From contig NZ_CP061306.1 in the NCBI RefSeq assembly GCF_018687815.1, forward strand, positions 1,302,001 through 1,366,000: a stretch of 64,000 nucleotides of DNA, read 5' to 3'. The stretch is from Polynucleobacter sp. JS-JIR-II-b4. GTDB taxonomy: Bacteria; Pseudomonadota; Gammaproteobacteria; Burkholderiales; Burkholderiaceae. A program made the translations under genes and the position numbers. The notes beneath the pieces were generated by a model, which was not told the origin of the DNA, did no database searches, and worked only from the letters and a program-made list of their open reading frames with translations. Positions within the stretch are counted from its first letter, which is position 1, and every line of letters begins with the position of its first letter. Below are positions 1-14,227 of the stretch, in pieces.

Positions 1-364
1 ATTCAATCTGGTCGCTCTCATCGAGCATGACAATTCCATTGGGGGAGGCCTGGAATGCCTCAATAAAGTGCTCGTGTTGCTGCTCAATACTTCGGATATG
101 TTGCTTTAGGTTTCTGACGAGACGCTGAAGCCTAAAAAATACCTCTTCCCAAAAGCCACTGGGTAAGGGCATGCTTTCAACAGAATCAGCAAGGGTATAT
201 TTTCTCAGGCGGGCTAAGTTGATATAAGCGTAGACCAGCGGAATGGAGAGTACAGATATTCCCACTGCGATAGCCCACTGCGCACCCCATAAAGACAATG
301 TTGTGAACGCCAATACAAATGCGACGCAAATAATGACAAAGAAACGGGTGAGCACAGATAACAT
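1..364 (-). CDS. phoR: PhoR sensor histidine kinase, N-terminal part (cut by window edge)
   Basis: Membrane sensor kinase partner of PhoB in phosphate starvation signalling. I translated it by hand from an ATG at 364-362; the frame stays open to base 1, giving about 121 residues. The first 50 residues hold two hydrophobic segments (about 5-25 and 30-48) with a very short loop between them, as in PhoR, which lacks a large periplasmic domain. A charged linker follows, then the start of a PAS domain (ASPNGIVMLDE). The kinase domain lies outside the window. It is the last gene of the pst-pho operon, 64 bases after phoB. Family is clear from context and the PAS start. Confidence 0.85.
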   Translation of the reverse strand, partial: MLSVLTRFFVIICVAFVLAFTTLSLWGAQWAIAVGISVLSIPLVYAYINLARLRKYTLADSVESMPLPSGFWEEVFFRLQRLVRNLKQHIRSIEQQHEHFIEAFQASPNGIVMLDESDQIE

Positions 365-428
365 GATGCAATATTAGAGCATCTCCAAAAATCCCTGGAG
401 ATTCCCAATAAAATAGAGAAATACGGGC

Positions 429-1142
429 TTAAGATTCGGTTGGAGTCTTGGTAATTCGGTAGCCGCTACCACGCACTGTCTCAATATAGCGGTCACAGTC
501 AAACGGAGCGAGGGCTGCTCTTAAGCGCTTAATATGAACGTCAACCGTTCTTTCTTCGATATAAACCTCGCTACCCCACACCTTATCTAGCAAGCTGCCC
601 CGAGAGTGAACACGCTCAGGATTAGCCATGAAATACTGGAGCAATCGAAACTCTGTTGGCCCAAGAGCAATGGATTTATGCTCCTGATTTGGCCAGATAG
701 CCAGCACACGATGAGAGCTTGGATCCAACTTTAATGGGCCAACAGTCAGCGGACCGGTATCTTCGATCGGCATCTGCCTCCGTAGAATTGCCCTCACCCT
801 AGCCACTAATTCTTTTGGAGAAAATGGCTTAGTAACGTAATCATCGGCGCCTGAGTCCAAGCCAAGAACCTTATCAGACTCTTCACTTTTGGCGGTCAGC
901 ATCAAAATCGGCAATGCCTTAGTGCGTTCATTAGAGCGCAGCTCTTTTGCAAACTGGACGCCAGATTTGCCAGGCAACATCCAATCCAGAATGATCAGAT
1001 TAGGCAGCTGATCATTCATCATCATCAATGCGAGATCGGTTTGCATGGCCTTTTCAACTTCATAGCCTGCATGTGACAGGTTAATCGCAATCAATTCTGC
1101 AATTGATGGCTCATCCTCTACTATGAGTATGCGGTGAGTCAT
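429..1142 (-). CDS. phoB: PhoB phosphate regulon response regulator
   Basis: OmpR-family transcriptional activator of the phosphate regulon. The receiver domain (about residues 3-120) has the acidic pocket EDE near residue 10, phospho-acceptor Asp53 in LDWMLPG and the switch lysine in VTKPFSP. The C-terminal winged helix (about 130-232) ends with RTVDVHIKRLR and TVRGSGYR, typical of the recognition helix and wing. Length 237 is close to the usual 229-235. It lies 16 bases after phoU and is followed by phoR, so it is transcribed with the Pst transporter it activates. The three-repeat Pho box upstream of pstS is its likely autoregulatory site. Confidence 0.96.
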   Translation of the reverse strand: MTHRILIVEDEPSIAELIAINLSHAGYEVEKAMQTDLALMMMNDQLPNLIILDWMLPGKSGVQFAKELRSNERTKALPILMLTAKSEESDKVLGLDSGADDYVTKPFSPKELVARVRAILRRQMPIEDTGPLTVGPLKLDPSSHRVLAIWPNQEHKSIALGPTEFRLLQYFMANPERVHSRGSLLDKVWGSEVYIEERTVDVHIKRLRAALAPFDCDRYIETVRGSGYRITKTPTES

Positions 1143-1158
1143 TATTAGGGGCCCCTAA

Positions 1159-1866
1159 TTATTGTCTGTTGGCTTCGCGAACTAAATCTTCATGCGGGAT
1201 GTGACGTACATCAGACCCCTTAGCAATGTAGATGACGAACTCTGCAATATTTTTGGCGTGATCACCGATACGCTCAATTGCCTTCGCAATCGTCAGCATA
1301 TCCAAGCCTGTACTGATCATATGTGGATCTTCAGACATATAGGTGATGAGCTTACGAACAAAGCCTCTGAACTCTTCGTCAATCTGACGGTCTTCCTGGA
1401 CCACATCAGCGGCTGCGATCGTATCTAGACGAGCAAAAGCATCAAGGCTACGACGCAATAAGGAAATTGCCATTTGACCCGAAAGACGGATTTCTGCAAC
1501 GTTAATATTGTGTGGCAAGCCGGATTCAATTAAGCGCTTAGTGCGCTTAGCAACGCGCTCAGCCTCGTCACCAGCACGCTCTAGATTGGTAATTGCTTTA
1601 GAAACTGCCATTACTAAACGCAAGTCTCGAGCTGTTGGCTGTCTACGTGCAATCAGCTCAGTACAAGCCAAGTCGATCTGAATCTCTAAGTCATTGACTA
1701 ACTTTTCATTTTCGATCACTACATTGCAGGTATCGAGATCCATTTGGGTAAAAGCACGCATCGCTGTTGCGATTTGGGATTCGACTAAGCCACCCATTTC
1801 AAGCAAGCGGCTTGAAAGAGAATTGAGATCGGCATCAAATTGTGATGATAGGTGTTTATCTGGCAT
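1159..1866 (-). CDS. phoU: PhoU phosphate signalling regulator
   Basis: Cytoplasmic negative regulator linking the PstSCAB transporter to the PhoR kinase. The protein is all-helical with two PhoU repeats (roughly residues 15-105 and 115-210), each ending in the metal-binding type motif: ERAGDEAERVAKR and ERIGDHAKNIAEF. I start it at the ATG at 1866 (235 residues), because GGAG lies 6 bases before it; the longer frame would begin with a TTG inside that ribosome binding site. It starts 12 bases after the pstB stop, in the order pstB-phoU-phoB-phoR that is standard for proteobacteria. Confidence 0.94.
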   Translation of the reverse strand: MPDKHLSSQFDADLNSLSSRLLEMGGLVESQIATAMRAFTQMDLDTCNVVIENEKLVNDLEIQIDLACTELIARRQPTARDLRLVMAVSKAITNLERAGDEAERVAKRTKRLIESGLPHNINVAEIRLSGQMAISLLRRSLDAFARLDTIAAADVVQEDRQIDEEFRGFVRKLITYMSEDPHMISTGLDMLTIAKAIERIGDHAKNIAEFVIYIAKGSDVRHIPHEDLVREANRQ

Positions 1867-1878
1867 ATATTTCTCCAA

Positions 1879-2727
1879 TTAACCGAAGCGGCCGGTGATG
1901 TAGTCTTCGGTCTCTTTACGCTTAGGCTTAATAAATATTTCGTCCGTTTTGCCGTACTCAATCATGCTGCCCAAATACATATAGGCCGTATAGTCAGATA
2001 CACGCGCTGCTTGCTGCATATTATGAGTCACGATCGCAATCGTATAGTCCTTTTTGAGCTCATGAATCAACTCTTCCACTTTTCCAGTAGAAATAGGGTC
2101 CAAAGCTGATGTTGGTTCATCCAGAAGAATCACTGAAGGCTTGACCGCTACACCACGTGCGATACATAAACGCTGCTGTTGACCACCAGAAAGGGATAAA
2201 CCACTCTGGTTTAACTTATCTTTCACCTCATTCCACAAGGCCGCCTTATTCAATGCCCACTCTACGCGCTCATCCATTTCAGAGCGGGAAAGCTTTTCAT
2301 AGAGACGAACACCAAAAGCAATGTTTTCATAAATAGACATTGGAAATGGAGTTGGCTTCTGAAAAACCATACCAATTCGAGAACGCAATAAGTTCAGGTC
2401 CTGTCCAGGCTCTAGAATATTCTGACCGTAGAAGTTAATTTCGCCTTCAGCACGTTGACCTGGATAGAGGTCATACATCCGATTTAGTGTTCGCAATAGG
2501 GTGGATTTTCCACAGCCTGATGGACCAATAAAAGCAGTTACCTTGCCTTGCTCAATATCTAAGTTAATCTTTTTTAATCCCTGAAATGCGCCATAGTAAA
2601 AATTCAAATCGCGCACTTCAATAGCATTAATAGCCGTTTTTTTCGGCTCTTGGTTTACCGTATCCACTCTACCCCCTTGACCATCAATCTTATTTAAGTC
2701 AAACATTGTTCTCATATTGCTCATCAT
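1879..2727 (-). CDS. pstB: Phosphate ABC transporter ATP-binding protein PstB
   Basis: ATPase of the high-affinity phosphate importer, on the cytoplasmic face of the membrane. Walker A is GPSGCGKST, the ABC signature LSGGQQQR, Walker [13 protein letters not shown], and the switch histidine is in [10 protein letters not shown] non-conserved N-terminal stretch of about 35 residues precedes the domain start ([11 protein letters not shown]), so the total of 282 is slightly longer than the usual 257-260. The start overlaps the pstA stop by four bases (ATGA), indicating translational coupling. The next ATG, three bases on, is also possible. Confidence 0.96.
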   Translation of the reverse strand: MMSNMRTMFDLNKIDGQGGRVDTVNQEPKKTAINAIEVRDLNFYYGAFQGLKKINLDIEQGKVTAFIGPSGCGKSTLLRTLNRMYDLYPGQRAEGEINFYGQNILEPGQDLNLLRSRIGMVFQKPTPFPMSIYENIAFGVRLYEKLSRSEMDERVEWALNKAALWNEVKDKLNQSGLSLSGGQQQRLCIARGVAVKPSVILLDEPTSALDPISTGKVEELIHELKKDYTIAIVTHNMQQAARVSDYTAYMYLGSMIEYGKTDEIFIKPKRKETEDYITGRFG

Positions 2728-3590
2728 CCCTGCACCTTGTCACGGAATACAACGCGCGCCAAAATATTCAAACCCAGCACCGCAAATGTAATCAGGAGAG
2801 ATCCACCCCAGGCCAAGCTAACCCAATTGTCATATGGACTCATAGCAAATTGGAAAATCACCACCGGCAAATTAGCCATAGGCTTATTCATATCTGTTGA
2901 GAAAAACTGATTGCTTAGGGCGGTAAATAGTAAAGGCGCTGTTTCACCACTAACCCGAGCTAATGCCAACAGAATTCCTGTCATGATGCCGCTTTGCGCA
3001 GCACGTAAAGTAACCATAAAGGCCACTTTCCACTTGGGAGTCCCTAATGCATAGGCGGCTTCTCGCAAGCTACCAGGAACCAAACGCAACATATTTTCAG
3101 TAGTGCGTACAACTACCGGAATAGCAATCAAAGCTAATGCTACGGTCCCAGCCCATCCTGAGAAATGCTGAACCTTGGCAACATATAAGGCATAAACAAA
3201 CAGGCCAATCACAATCGAAGGTGCGGAAAGCATAATGTCAGTCACGAAACGGGTAAGAGAGGCAACCTTGCTGCGATCCCCGTATTCTGATAAATATAGG
3301 CCAGCCAGGACTCCAACAGGTGTACTAATAAAGGTACATGAGCCAACCAATAAGAGACTTCCCACAATGGCATTGGCTAAACCCCCGCCTTCAGTGCCAG
3401 GGGCAGGAGTACTTGCTGTGAACATATTCAAATTAATGGCAGAGAATCCTTTAATGAAAAGGATGCTGAGAATCCAAATAAGGCTAGCCATACCAATGGC
3501 CATAGCTAGCAAAGAGAGAGTTAATCCAATTTTATTTGCTCTCTTACGACGGGCAAATACTGCCATATCCAAATTAACATTAGAACTCAT
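2724..3590 (-). CDS. pstA: Phosphate ABC transporter permease PstA
   Basis: One of the two membrane subunits of the phosphate importer. About six hydrophobic segments are visible, the first at residues 22-48. The EAA-type loop that contacts PstB is [16 protein letters not shown], around residue 177. Length 288 is typical. Both ends overlap neighbours by four bases (pstC upstream, pstB downstream), so the three genes form a tightly coupled translational unit. Confidence 0.95.
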   Translation of the reverse strand: MSSNVNLDMAVFARRKRANKIGLTLSLLAMAIGMASLIWILSILFIKGFSAINLNMFTASTPAPGTEGGGLANAIVGSLLLVGSCTFISTPVGVLAGLYLSEYGDRSKVASLTRFVTDIMLSAPSIVIGLFVYALYVAKVQHFSGWAGTVALALIAIPVVVRTTENMLRLVPGSLREAAYALGTPKWKVAFMVTLRAAQSGIMTGILLALARVSGETAPLLFTALSNQFFSTDMNKPMANLPVVIFQFAMSPYDNWVSLAWGGSLLITFAVLGLNILARVVFRDKVQG

Positions 3591-4573
3591 GATTTAAGCC
3601 CTTGTTTTTTCTCCATGCTAATTAAAAGCCATTTAGCAAAGGCTAGAACAATAAATGTAATAAAAAATAGCGCTAGCCCCAAGGCAAAAAGCGAAGAGTA
3701 ATGCAAACCAGCTTCCGCCTCACCGAATTGGTTTGCTAAAGTCGATGCAATAGAGCTACCTGGCGCAAAGAGGGATGGTGAAATACGTTGGGCGTTTCCA
3801 ATCACGAAGGTGACTGCCATAGTCTCTCCGAGTGCCCTACCTAAACCTAACATCACACCGCCAATGACGCCTGCCTTTGTATAAGGCAACACAATATTTC
3901 TGACAACTTCCCAGGTGGTACAACCTATTCCGTAGGCCGATTCCTTGAGAACTGGTGGAACAATTTCAAATACGTCACGCATCACAGAGGCAATAAAAGG
4001 CAAAATCATGAGGGCAAGAATTAATCCGGCACACAACATACCAATGCCATTGGGCGCTCCTGAAAACAGAATTCCAATTAGTGGAATTTGACCTAAAGTA
4101 GCCTGAAGAGCAGGTTCAATATAGTCGCCAAATATTGGGGCAAAAACAAATAAACCAAACATGCCATAGATGATGGAAGGCACTGCAGCCAATAGCTCAA
4201 CTGCGGTACCAAGAGGGCGGCGGAGCGATGGAGGGCAAATTTCTGTTAAGAAAAAGGCAATACCAAAACTCAGGGGGACAGCAATCAACAATGCAATCAC
4301 TGAAGAAACTAATGTTCCATAAATTGCTATCAAGCCGCCGAATTCGCCATTAACAATATCCCAGTTCGAGGTTATAAAAAACTGGGGGCCGAACTCTTGC
4401 AAGGCAGGCCATGCATTTACGAACAAGGAGCCAATAATTCCTAATAGCGCGAATAACACCGATAGGGAGAAAAATTGGGTAACTCGATGGAATAAAAAAT
4501 CCTGAACCCGCTGGAGTCGCGCAATTTTTGAAGCCATGAGCGTCGGAGCACCGGAAGATTCTAGAGTATTCAT
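3587..4573 (-). CDS. pstC: Phosphate ABC transporter permease PstC
   Basis: The second membrane subunit of the phosphate importer. Six main hydrophobic segments are seen, the first at about residues 36-55. The ATPase-contact loop is [19 protein letters not shown] (about 209-227). Length 328 is usual for PstC. It lies 73 bases downstream of pstS, and a strong hairpin terminator occupies that gap, which should make pstS far more abundant than the membrane subunits. The stop overlaps the pstA start. Confidence 0.95.
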   Translation of the reverse strand: MNTLESSGAPTLMASKIARLQRVQDFLFHRVTQFFSLSVLFALLGIIGSLFVNAWPALQEFGPQFFITSNWDIVNGEFGGLIAIYGTLVSSVIALLIAVPLSFGIAFFLTEICPPSLRRPLGTAVELLAAVPSIIYGMFGLFVFAPIFGDYIEPALQATLGQIPLIGILFSGAPNGIGMLCAGLILALMILPFIASVMRDVFEIVPPVLKESAYGIGCTTWEVVRNIVLPYTKAGVIGGVMLGLGRALGETMAVTFVIGNAQRISPSLFAPGSSIASTLANQFGEAEAGLHYSSLFALGLALFFITFIVLAFAKWLLISMEKKQGLKS

Positions 4574-4593
4574 TCTATGCTTAACTTAAGTAG

Positions 4594-4625
4594 AAAAACG
4601 ACCCTGAACAACAGGGTCGTTAAAA
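4594..4625 (-). terminator. Hairpin terminator between pstS and pstC (attenuator)
   Basis: Perfect 9-base arms (ACGACCCTG at 4598-4606 and its complement at 4612-4620) with a 5-base loop, followed on the minus strand by a run of five T. It lies after pstS but inside the operon, so it probably acts as a partial terminator giving excess PstS over PstCAB. Confidence 0.8.
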
Positions 4626-4646
4626 ACATAATAATAAAAATAATTA

Positions 4647-5669
4647 TTATTTAGAGTCAACTTGCGACCAAACCTGCTTGCGAATGTAATCCACGGTTGC
4701 ATCAGGCATTGGGACGTAATCTAACTCTGAAGCAGCTTTTTTACCATCCTTGAATGAATAGTCAAAGAATTTTAGTACTGCTGCAGCTTGTACTTTATTC
4801 TCAGGCTTTTTGTAAACCACCACAAAAGTTGCGCCTGTGATTGGCCATGCTTTAGCGCCTGATGCATAGGTAATGAAAGTATTCATTCCAGGAAATTTAG
4901 ACCAGTCTGTACCAGCAGATGCAGCAGCAAACGCTTCTGCTGTTGGAGACACCATTACGCCATCAGCATTGCGAACTTGCGTGTAGCTCAGATTGTTCTT
5001 TTTGGCGTAAGCATACTCAACATAGCCAACAGAGTTCTTAATACGTGCAACGTTTGCAGCAACGCCTTCATTTCCCTTACCGCTTACAGTTGAAGCCGCT
5101 GGCCATTTAACTTGCGCACCGAAACCAACGGCATCCTTAAAGTTGCTGCTTGCTTTAGAAAGGAAGCTGGTAAAAATTGCCGTAGTACCAGAGCCATCAG
5201 CACGAGTAACAACTGTGATTGGGCCAGAAGGAATCTTCACACCAGGATTGAGCAGGGCAACACGTTTGTCGCTCCAATCAGTTACTTGACCTTGGAAAAT
5301 ATCTGACAATAGGTCACCAGAAAGTTTCAACTGGTTAGGACCAATGCCTTCAATGTTCACTACAGGAACTACACCGCCAATAATTGCTGGAAACTGAACC
5401 ATGCCATGGCTTTGCAGATCATCAAAACTTAATGGAGCATCAGTAGCGCCAAAATCAACAGTTTTTGCCTTAATTTGCTTGATACCGCCGCCAGAACCAA
5501 TCGACTGATAATTTAAGCTGTCACCACTTTTGGCTTTATAGGATTCAGCCCACTTACTTAGAACTGGGTAAATAAATGAAGAACCAGCACCCGTCATCTC
5601 CACAGCGAATGCTGTTGGAGCAAGAGAAATAGCACCAATAACGAGGGCTTTTTTCAAAAAAGATTTCAT
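4647..5669 (-). CDS. pstS: Periplasmic phosphate-binding protein PstS
   Basis: Captures phosphate in the periplasm and delivers it to PstCA. A signal peptide is clear: two lysines, a hydrophobic core and cleavage after AFA at about residue 22. Phosphate-binding motifs include GAGSSFIYP near the mature N-terminus, IGSGGGIKQI, DFGATDAPL and TRADGSGTTAIFT. Length 340 is normal. It is the first gene of the operon; the 215-base region upstream carries three PhoB half-sites. Confidence 0.97.
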   Translation of the reverse strand: MKSFLKKALVIGAISLAPTAFAVEMTGAGSSFIYPVLSKWAESYKAKSGDSLNYQSIGSGGGIKQIKAKTVDFGATDAPLSFDDLQSHGMVQFPAIIGGVVPVVNIEGIGPNQLKLSGDLLSDIFQGQVTDWSDKRVALLNPGVKIPSGPITVVTRADGSGTTAIFTSFLSKASSNFKDAVGFGAQVKWPAASTVSGKGNEGVAANVARIKNSVGYVEYAYAKKNNLSYTQVRNADGVMVSPTAEAFAAASAGTDWSKFPGMNTFITYASGAKAWPITGATFVVVYKKPENKVQAAAVLKFFDYSFKDGKKAASELDYVPMPDATVDYIRKQVWSQVDSK

Positions 5670-5730
5670 TTAATTCGTCCTTAGATTGAATGTGCGCAAC
5701 AGCGCGATATAAGAACGATACGGATGGAAT

Positions 5731-5759
5731 GTGACAGCTATATGACAGCTCTATGACAC
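5731..5759 (-). promoter_or_regulatory. Triple-repeat Pho box of the pstS promoter
   Basis: On the minus strand three 7-base repeats, GTGTCAT, CTGTCAT and CTGTCAC, are each separated by exactly 4 bases, giving two overlapping copies of the 18-base PhoB site (consensus repeats CTGTCAT). A candidate -10 hexamer TATCGT (5720-5715) begins 10 bases after the last repeat. This is the spacing expected of a PhoB-activated promoter, in which the Pho box replaces the -35. Confidence 0.9.
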
Positions 5760-5884
5760 CCCAAAAACAGCGTTTTTTGCATGCCTAGAGGCATTAATCA
5801 CTCAAATCACTCTTAATCAAAAAGTTATCGAGCACGTTAAATGAACGAAATTCAATTAATGGTAATCCCACTAAATATAGCGAT

Positions 5885-7723
5885 TTATGCGGGATTCGTT
5901 AAGTTTTCCTGTATGACTTCAATAAAGTGTTCGCCATAGCGCTCTAACTTGGCCTGCCCCACCCCGCCAATACGGCTAAATTGATCTAAGGTCTTTGGCG
6001 CAGACTTAACCATCTCCTGCAAAGTGCTGTCATGAAAAATCACATAGGGTGGAACCCCTTGCTCACGTGCCAGCTCAGTGCGCTTCGCTTTGAGTGCCTC
6101 CCACAATCTTTCATCTGCAACATTACTAAAGGGGTGCGTAGAACTTTTCTTTGCTCCCGATTTCGTAGCCTTAGTCTTGGAGTAGCCCGTTTCTTTGCGC
6201 AACCAAACCTCTTGCTCGCCACGCAGCACTGGTAATGCGATCTCATCGACCAACTTTAAGCCACCATGCAGGGCAATATCCGCATCTAGATAACCGCCTG
6301 CTACCAATTGACGATAAATGCTATTCCATTGAGCCTGATTGAGTTCTGTACCGATTCCAAAGGTACTGACCTGCTCATGAAAGTACTGCTTCACTCTGGG
6401 AGTAACCTTGCCAAGGAGTACATCAATTAAATGGGTTACTCCAAAACGCTGGCCCGTACGATATACACATGACAATGCTTTTTGCACTTCCTGTGTGGCA
6501 TTCCAAGTCGCCACTGGCTCTAGACAGTTATCACAGTTCCCACAGCCGCCAGGATGTGTTTCTCCAAAGTAGCGCAAGATCGTTTGATGGCGACAGGTTG
6601 TGGATTCGCAATAGCCTAGTAGTCCGTTGAGTTTTTGGCGCTCTACCCGCTTACGGTCTTCAGATGCTTCGCCAGAATCTACCATTTGCCGCAAGCTGAC
6701 TACATCCCCAAATCCATAGACCATCCAAGCATTTGCGGGTAAGCCATCACGTCCTGCTCGCCCCGTTTCCTGGTAATAGCCTTCCATACTTTTAGGCAGA
6801 TCTAAATGGGTTACGAAGCGAACGTTAGGCTTATCAATGCCCATACCAAAAGCCACCGTTGCAACCATGATGACGCCCTCTTCACGCAAGAATCGCTTTT
6901 GATTCGCGCTGCGTGTTTCTACGCTTAATCCTGCGTGATACGGCATTGCATCCCACCCGCGATCTTTTAACCATTGCGCAGTCTCTTCTACGCTACGTCG
7001 CGATAGACAATAAATAATGCCTGAGTCATCGGCATGCTCAACATCTAAAAAATGCTCTAACTGTTGTTTGGCACTCTGCTTTTGCAGAACACGATATTTA
7101 ATATTGGGACGATCAAAGCTGGAGACAAACTGCTCGGCAGATTCGAGCGAAAGGCGCTCTACGATTTCGGCTCGAGTTGGCGCATCTGCGGTTGCTGTTA
7201 AGGCGATACGAGGTACCTTAGGAAATCGCTCATGCAATACAGTGAGTTGGCGATACTCTGGACGGAAATCATGACCCCATTGAGAAACGCAATGCGCCTC
7301 ATCAATCGCGAACAAGGCAATTCCAGGGCCTGAATTAAGTCTATCGAGTATCGATAGAAAACCAGGGTTCATGAGACGCTCAGGCGCCACATAGATTAAG
7401 TCAAGATCCCCAGCCAGCAACTGACTGGTCACCTTTTGAGATGTAGCCGCATCCAAACTGGAGTTTAGAAAAGAGGCTTTAACGCCTAACTGGGTTAATG
7501 CATCAACCTGATCCTGCATTAGTGCAATCAGGGGTGAAACTACTACGCCAACACCACGTCGAACAAGTGAGGGAATTTGATAGCACAGCGACTTACCGGC
7601 GCCAGTGGGCATCAGAACCAAAGCATCGCCGCCTGCCACTACATGTCTAACAATAAACTCTTGAGCCCCGCGGAATTGATCAAAGCCGAAAACATCATGA
7701 AGAACTTGGTGGCTCGACTGCAA
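5885..7723 (-). CDS. recQ: ATP-dependent DNA helicase RecQ
   Basis: 3'-5' DNA helicase of recombination and repair. Helicase motifs appear in order: Walker [13 protein letters not shown] (about 40-51), DEAH box [18 protein letters not shown], motif III ALTATA and motif [12 protein letters not shown]. The zinc-binding region with four cysteines (CRHQ...CGNCDNC) follows at about 375-400, then the winged-helix RQC domain. An HRDC domain closes the protein (about 530-605). Length 612 is typical. The start is a TTG at 7723 preceded by GGGGAG 8 bases upstream; no ATG lies nearby in frame. Confidence 0.95.
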   Translation of the reverse strand: MQSSHQVLHDVFGFDQFRGAQEFIVRHVVAGGDALVLMPTGAGKSLCYQIPSLVRRGVGVVVSPLIALMQDQVDALTQLGVKASFLNSSLDAATSQKVTSQLLAGDLDLIYVAPERLMNPGFLSILDRLNSGPGIALFAIDEAHCVSQWGHDFRPEYRQLTVLHERFPKVPRIALTATADAPTRAEIVERLSLESAEQFVSSFDRPNIKYRVLQKQSAKQQLEHFLDVEHADDSGIIYCLSRRSVEETAQWLKDRGWDAMPYHAGLSVETRSANQKRFLREEGVIMVATVAFGMGIDKPNVRFVTHLDLPKSMEGYYQETGRAGRDGLPANAWMVYGFGDVVSLRQMVDSGEASEDRKRVERQKLNGLLGYCESTTCRHQTILRYFGETHPGGCGNCDNCLEPVATWNATQEVQKALSCVYRTGQRFGVTHLIDVLLGKVTPRVKQYFHEQVSTFGIGTELNQAQWNSIYRQLVAGGYLDADIALHGGLKLVDEIALPVLRGEQEVWLRKETGYSKTKATKSGAKKSSTHPFSNVADERLWEALKAKRTELAREQGVPPYVIFHDSTLQEMVKSAPKTLDQFSRIGGVGQAKLERYGEHFIEVIQENLTNPA

Positions 7724-7778
7724 AAGTAATACTCCCCTGTCTTATTCAATAACTGCGGATTGCAAACTACGTATAAAT

Positions 7779-7807
7779 AAAAAGCCCCACGTCACGCGGG
7801 GCTTTTT
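7779..7807 (-). terminator. Terminator downstream of tRNA-Ser
   Basis: Arms AAAAAGCCCC (7779-7788) and GGGGCTTTTT (7798-7807) with a 9-base loop, followed by T-rich sequence on the minus strand. It lies 37 bases after the tRNA 3' end and 55 bases before recQ. Confidence 0.85.
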
Positions 7808-7843
7808 AAATATTTTCTCTACAAAACAAATATAGAGTCTAAA

Positions 7844-7933
<90 letters not shown>

Positions 7934-7946
7934 GGACCGAAGGGGA

Positions 7947-7952
7947 ATTATA
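7947..7952 (-). promoter_or_regulatory. -10 box of the tRNA-Ser promoter
   Basis: A perfect TATAAT on the minus strand, 13 bases before the tRNA 5' end, followed directly by TCCCC. A GC-rich discriminator is typical of stable-RNA promoters under stringent control. No convincing -35 was found at 16-18 bases. Confidence 0.55.
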
Positions 7953-7999
7953 GCGGGCATACCAAGAATATCCGCGTAACAACAAGGGGCTTAAATCCC

Positions 8000-8028
8000 T
8001 TGAGTTTCCATTGCGACAATCCAATAAT
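8000..8028 (+). promoter_or_regulatory. Candidate promoter of the small gene at 8035
   Basis: TTGAGT (8000-8005), a 17-base spacer and AATAAT (8023-8028), ending 6 bases before the ATG. Expected transcription starts at or next to the start codon, so the message would be leaderless. Confidence 0.45.
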
Positions 8029-8034
8029 CATAAT

Positions 8035-9511
<1,477 letters not shown>

Positions 9512-9544
9512 TTAGGGGTTCTAGGTTTTAGTTTTATACGGGCT

Positions 9545-10225
9545 CTAGTTTAAGCGCAAGACTTCGGCTCCAGCTGGCGGAGTGAAAGTAAAGCGATTGG
9601 CGGGCAAATTAACATTGAGTTGGATCTTATCCAGAGTCACCAGAACCACACTTCCAAGCCCATCGGTTAACTCCAAAGCTTTGGGTAAGCCGTTAGCCAT
9701 GCCAATTGAGATCTTTGTATAAGGCAGGTCATTTTTATTCTTGGCGTTGGGATCTTTTTTTGGAATCAAAGCTACCCACTTCATTCCTAAACGCTCTTCG
9801 CCTTCAACCAAGTCAAAATGCTGTTCTAGCGAAGTCTCACCAAACAAAATAGCCGCCGGCGTCGAAGCTAAAGCCTGACCCGCCGGACGAAAAGTCGCCT
9901 GGTTTAAATCTTTATCCCATAAGATTAGTTGCTTGCCATCCGCAATTAACTTTTGCTCGTAAGGCTTTTGGGTATCCCAGATAAATCTTCCTGGACGCTG
10001 AAACACAAAATGACCTTGGGTTTGACGGAGGACTTTCAAGCCCTTGTCTTGTGACTCATTGGCTTTAGGTGCGCGCAACTGTTGCTGCACAAAATCTCCC
10101 TCTGCAGTTTTGGAGTTCCGTACAAATTGACGCAGCTGCTCTGAGCCACTCTCGCTTTGCGAATGAGAAACACCTGAAAACAGAATGGCTGTTCCAAGCA
10201 ATACTGCAGATAAGAATCTTTGCAA
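9545..10225 (-). CDS. lolA: Outer-membrane lipoprotein carrier protein LolA
   Basis: Periplasmic chaperone that carries lipoproteins from LolCDE to LolB in the outer membrane. Typical motifs are FVQQQL near the mature start, GHFVFQRPGRFIWDTQKPYEQKLIADGKQLILWDKDLNQ (split here only by the beta strands) and the C-terminal PPAGAEVL. I place the start at TTG 10225, giving a 226-residue precursor whose first 23 residues form a signal peptide ending near SHSQS. AAGG from the ftsK stop region lies 8 bases before this TTG. The longer frame would overlap ftsK by more than 100 bases and bury the signal peptide. Confidence 0.88.
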   Translation of the reverse strand: MQRFLSAVLLGTAILFSGVSHSQSESGSEQLRQFVRNSKTAEGDFVQQQLRAPKANESQDKGLKVLRQTQGHFVFQRPGRFIWDTQKPYEQKLIADGKQLILWDKDLNQATFRPAGQALASTPAAILFGETSLEQHFDLVEGEERLGMKWVALIPKKDPNAKNKNDLPYTKISIGMANGLPKALELTDGLGSVVLVTLDKIQLNVNLPANRFTFTPPAGAEVLRLN

Positions 10226-10235
10226 AATGGCTGCC

Positions 10236-13544
<3,309 letters not shown>

Positions 13545-13581
13545 GTTTTATTTGCTTAGAACTTTAAGTAAGTGTGAAATA

Positions 13582-13612
13582 AAAAACGCCTAGCAATGCT
13601 AGGCGTTTTTGT
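13582..13612. terminator. Bidirectional terminator after trxB, copy 1
   Basis: Nine-base arms ACGCCTAGC and GCTAGGCGT with a 3-base loop, flanked by A and T runs on both sides, so it can serve trxB on the plus strand and the antitoxin gene on the minus strand. An identical 29-base copy lies at 14275-14303. Confidence 0.88.
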
Positions 13613-13622
13613 TTGAGCTTTC

Positions 13623-13964
13623 CTATACGCTCAAGGCCAGTAAAGCCACCTCAGGGGCACGATCCAATATCTTTAGCAGCGCCTTTGCTGCGCCTGTAGG
13701 ACTTCTTTTTCCCTGCTCCCAGTTTCGAATAGTTTCTAAAGAAACTTCTATGCGACTTGAGAACTCTTGTTGAGATAAGCCAATCCGTTCACGAACTCGC
13801 TTTGCATATTTTGCAGCATCTTGCATGGCTTCGTCATCGTCTTGCCGTTGGTGTAGCTTTATGAGGCGCTCAGAAGTTGCATCTAATAGCTTCTTATCTA
13901 CAACCCCCTTGGGGAAACTTTTAGGGTTATTTAGATCAACGCTAACTCGTACTATTTTTTTCAT
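13623..13964 (-). CDS. XRE-type antitoxin paired with BrnT
   Basis: DNA-binding antitoxin of 113 residues. The N-terminal 45 residues (MKKIVRVSVDLNNPKSF) probably bind the toxin. The C-terminal half is a Cro/C1 helix-turn-helix (RERIGLSQQEFSSRIEVS, then ETIRNWEQGKRSP) followed by GAAKALLKIL, as in the NadS/HigA-like COG2944 group. The start at 13964 is chosen for GGAGG 9 bases upstream; it overlaps the toxin gene by 23 bases. BrnT is usually paired with a ribbon-helix-helix BrnA, so this pairing is a variant. It likely represses the promoter upstream of the toxin through the 14231-14247 palindrome. Confidence 0.8.
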   Translation of the reverse strand: MKKIVRVSVDLNNPKSFPKGVVDKKLLDATSERLIKLHQRQDDDEAMQDAAKYAKRVRERIGLSQQEFSSRIEVSLETIRNWEQGKRSPTGAAKALLKILDRAPEVALLALSV

Positions 13965-14220
13965 ATCGCTTGACCTCCCTGTTATTAGCTTTCCTTGCTG
14001 AAATAATTCTGATGGCCTTAACTCTTCTGGTGAACACAACTACGAAGACTCGTTTATCAATGGCCCCTATTGCGCGATACCGCTCTTCCCCGTAATCCCA
14101 TCTTTGGTCATGCTCAATAACTATCGTAGGATCTTTAAAAATTGATACCACATATGCGAAATCAAAATTTCGAGAGATCTGGCATGAGTTACTTTTAGCC
14201 AAATCCCATTCAAAATCCAT
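13942..14220 (-). CDS. brnT: BrnT family (DUF497) toxin
   Basis: Small toxin of 92 residues, of the family known as RelE-fold ribonucleases acting on RNA. Family marks are the N-terminal FEWDLAKS, the central DYGEERYRAIGAIDKRVFVVVFT and the C-terminal IRIISARKANNREVKRYE, which carries the conserved Arg/Lys set. The usual KHG after the first motif reads SRN here. It is the first gene of a two-gene module. TTGACA and TACTAT stand 18 bases apart, with the -10 seven bases before the ATG, so the toxin message appears leaderless while the antitoxin has a strong ribosome binding site. This should favour antitoxin synthesis. Confidence 0.85.
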   Translation of the reverse strand: MDFEWDLAKSNSCQISRNFDFAYVVSIFKDPTIVIEHDQRWDYGEERYRAIGAIDKRVFVVVFTRRVKAIRIISARKANNREVKRYEKNSTS

Positions 14221-14227
14221 TGACCCT

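Noticed and set aside
186-408. Two short minus-strand frames at the left edge
   Set aside because: Both are off-frame readings of phoR; the third frame gives two membrane segments and a PAS start continuous to the window edge.
3235-3597. A 120-residue plus-strand frame opposite pstA
   Set aside because: Complete overlap with a clear PstA permease and no ribosome binding site.
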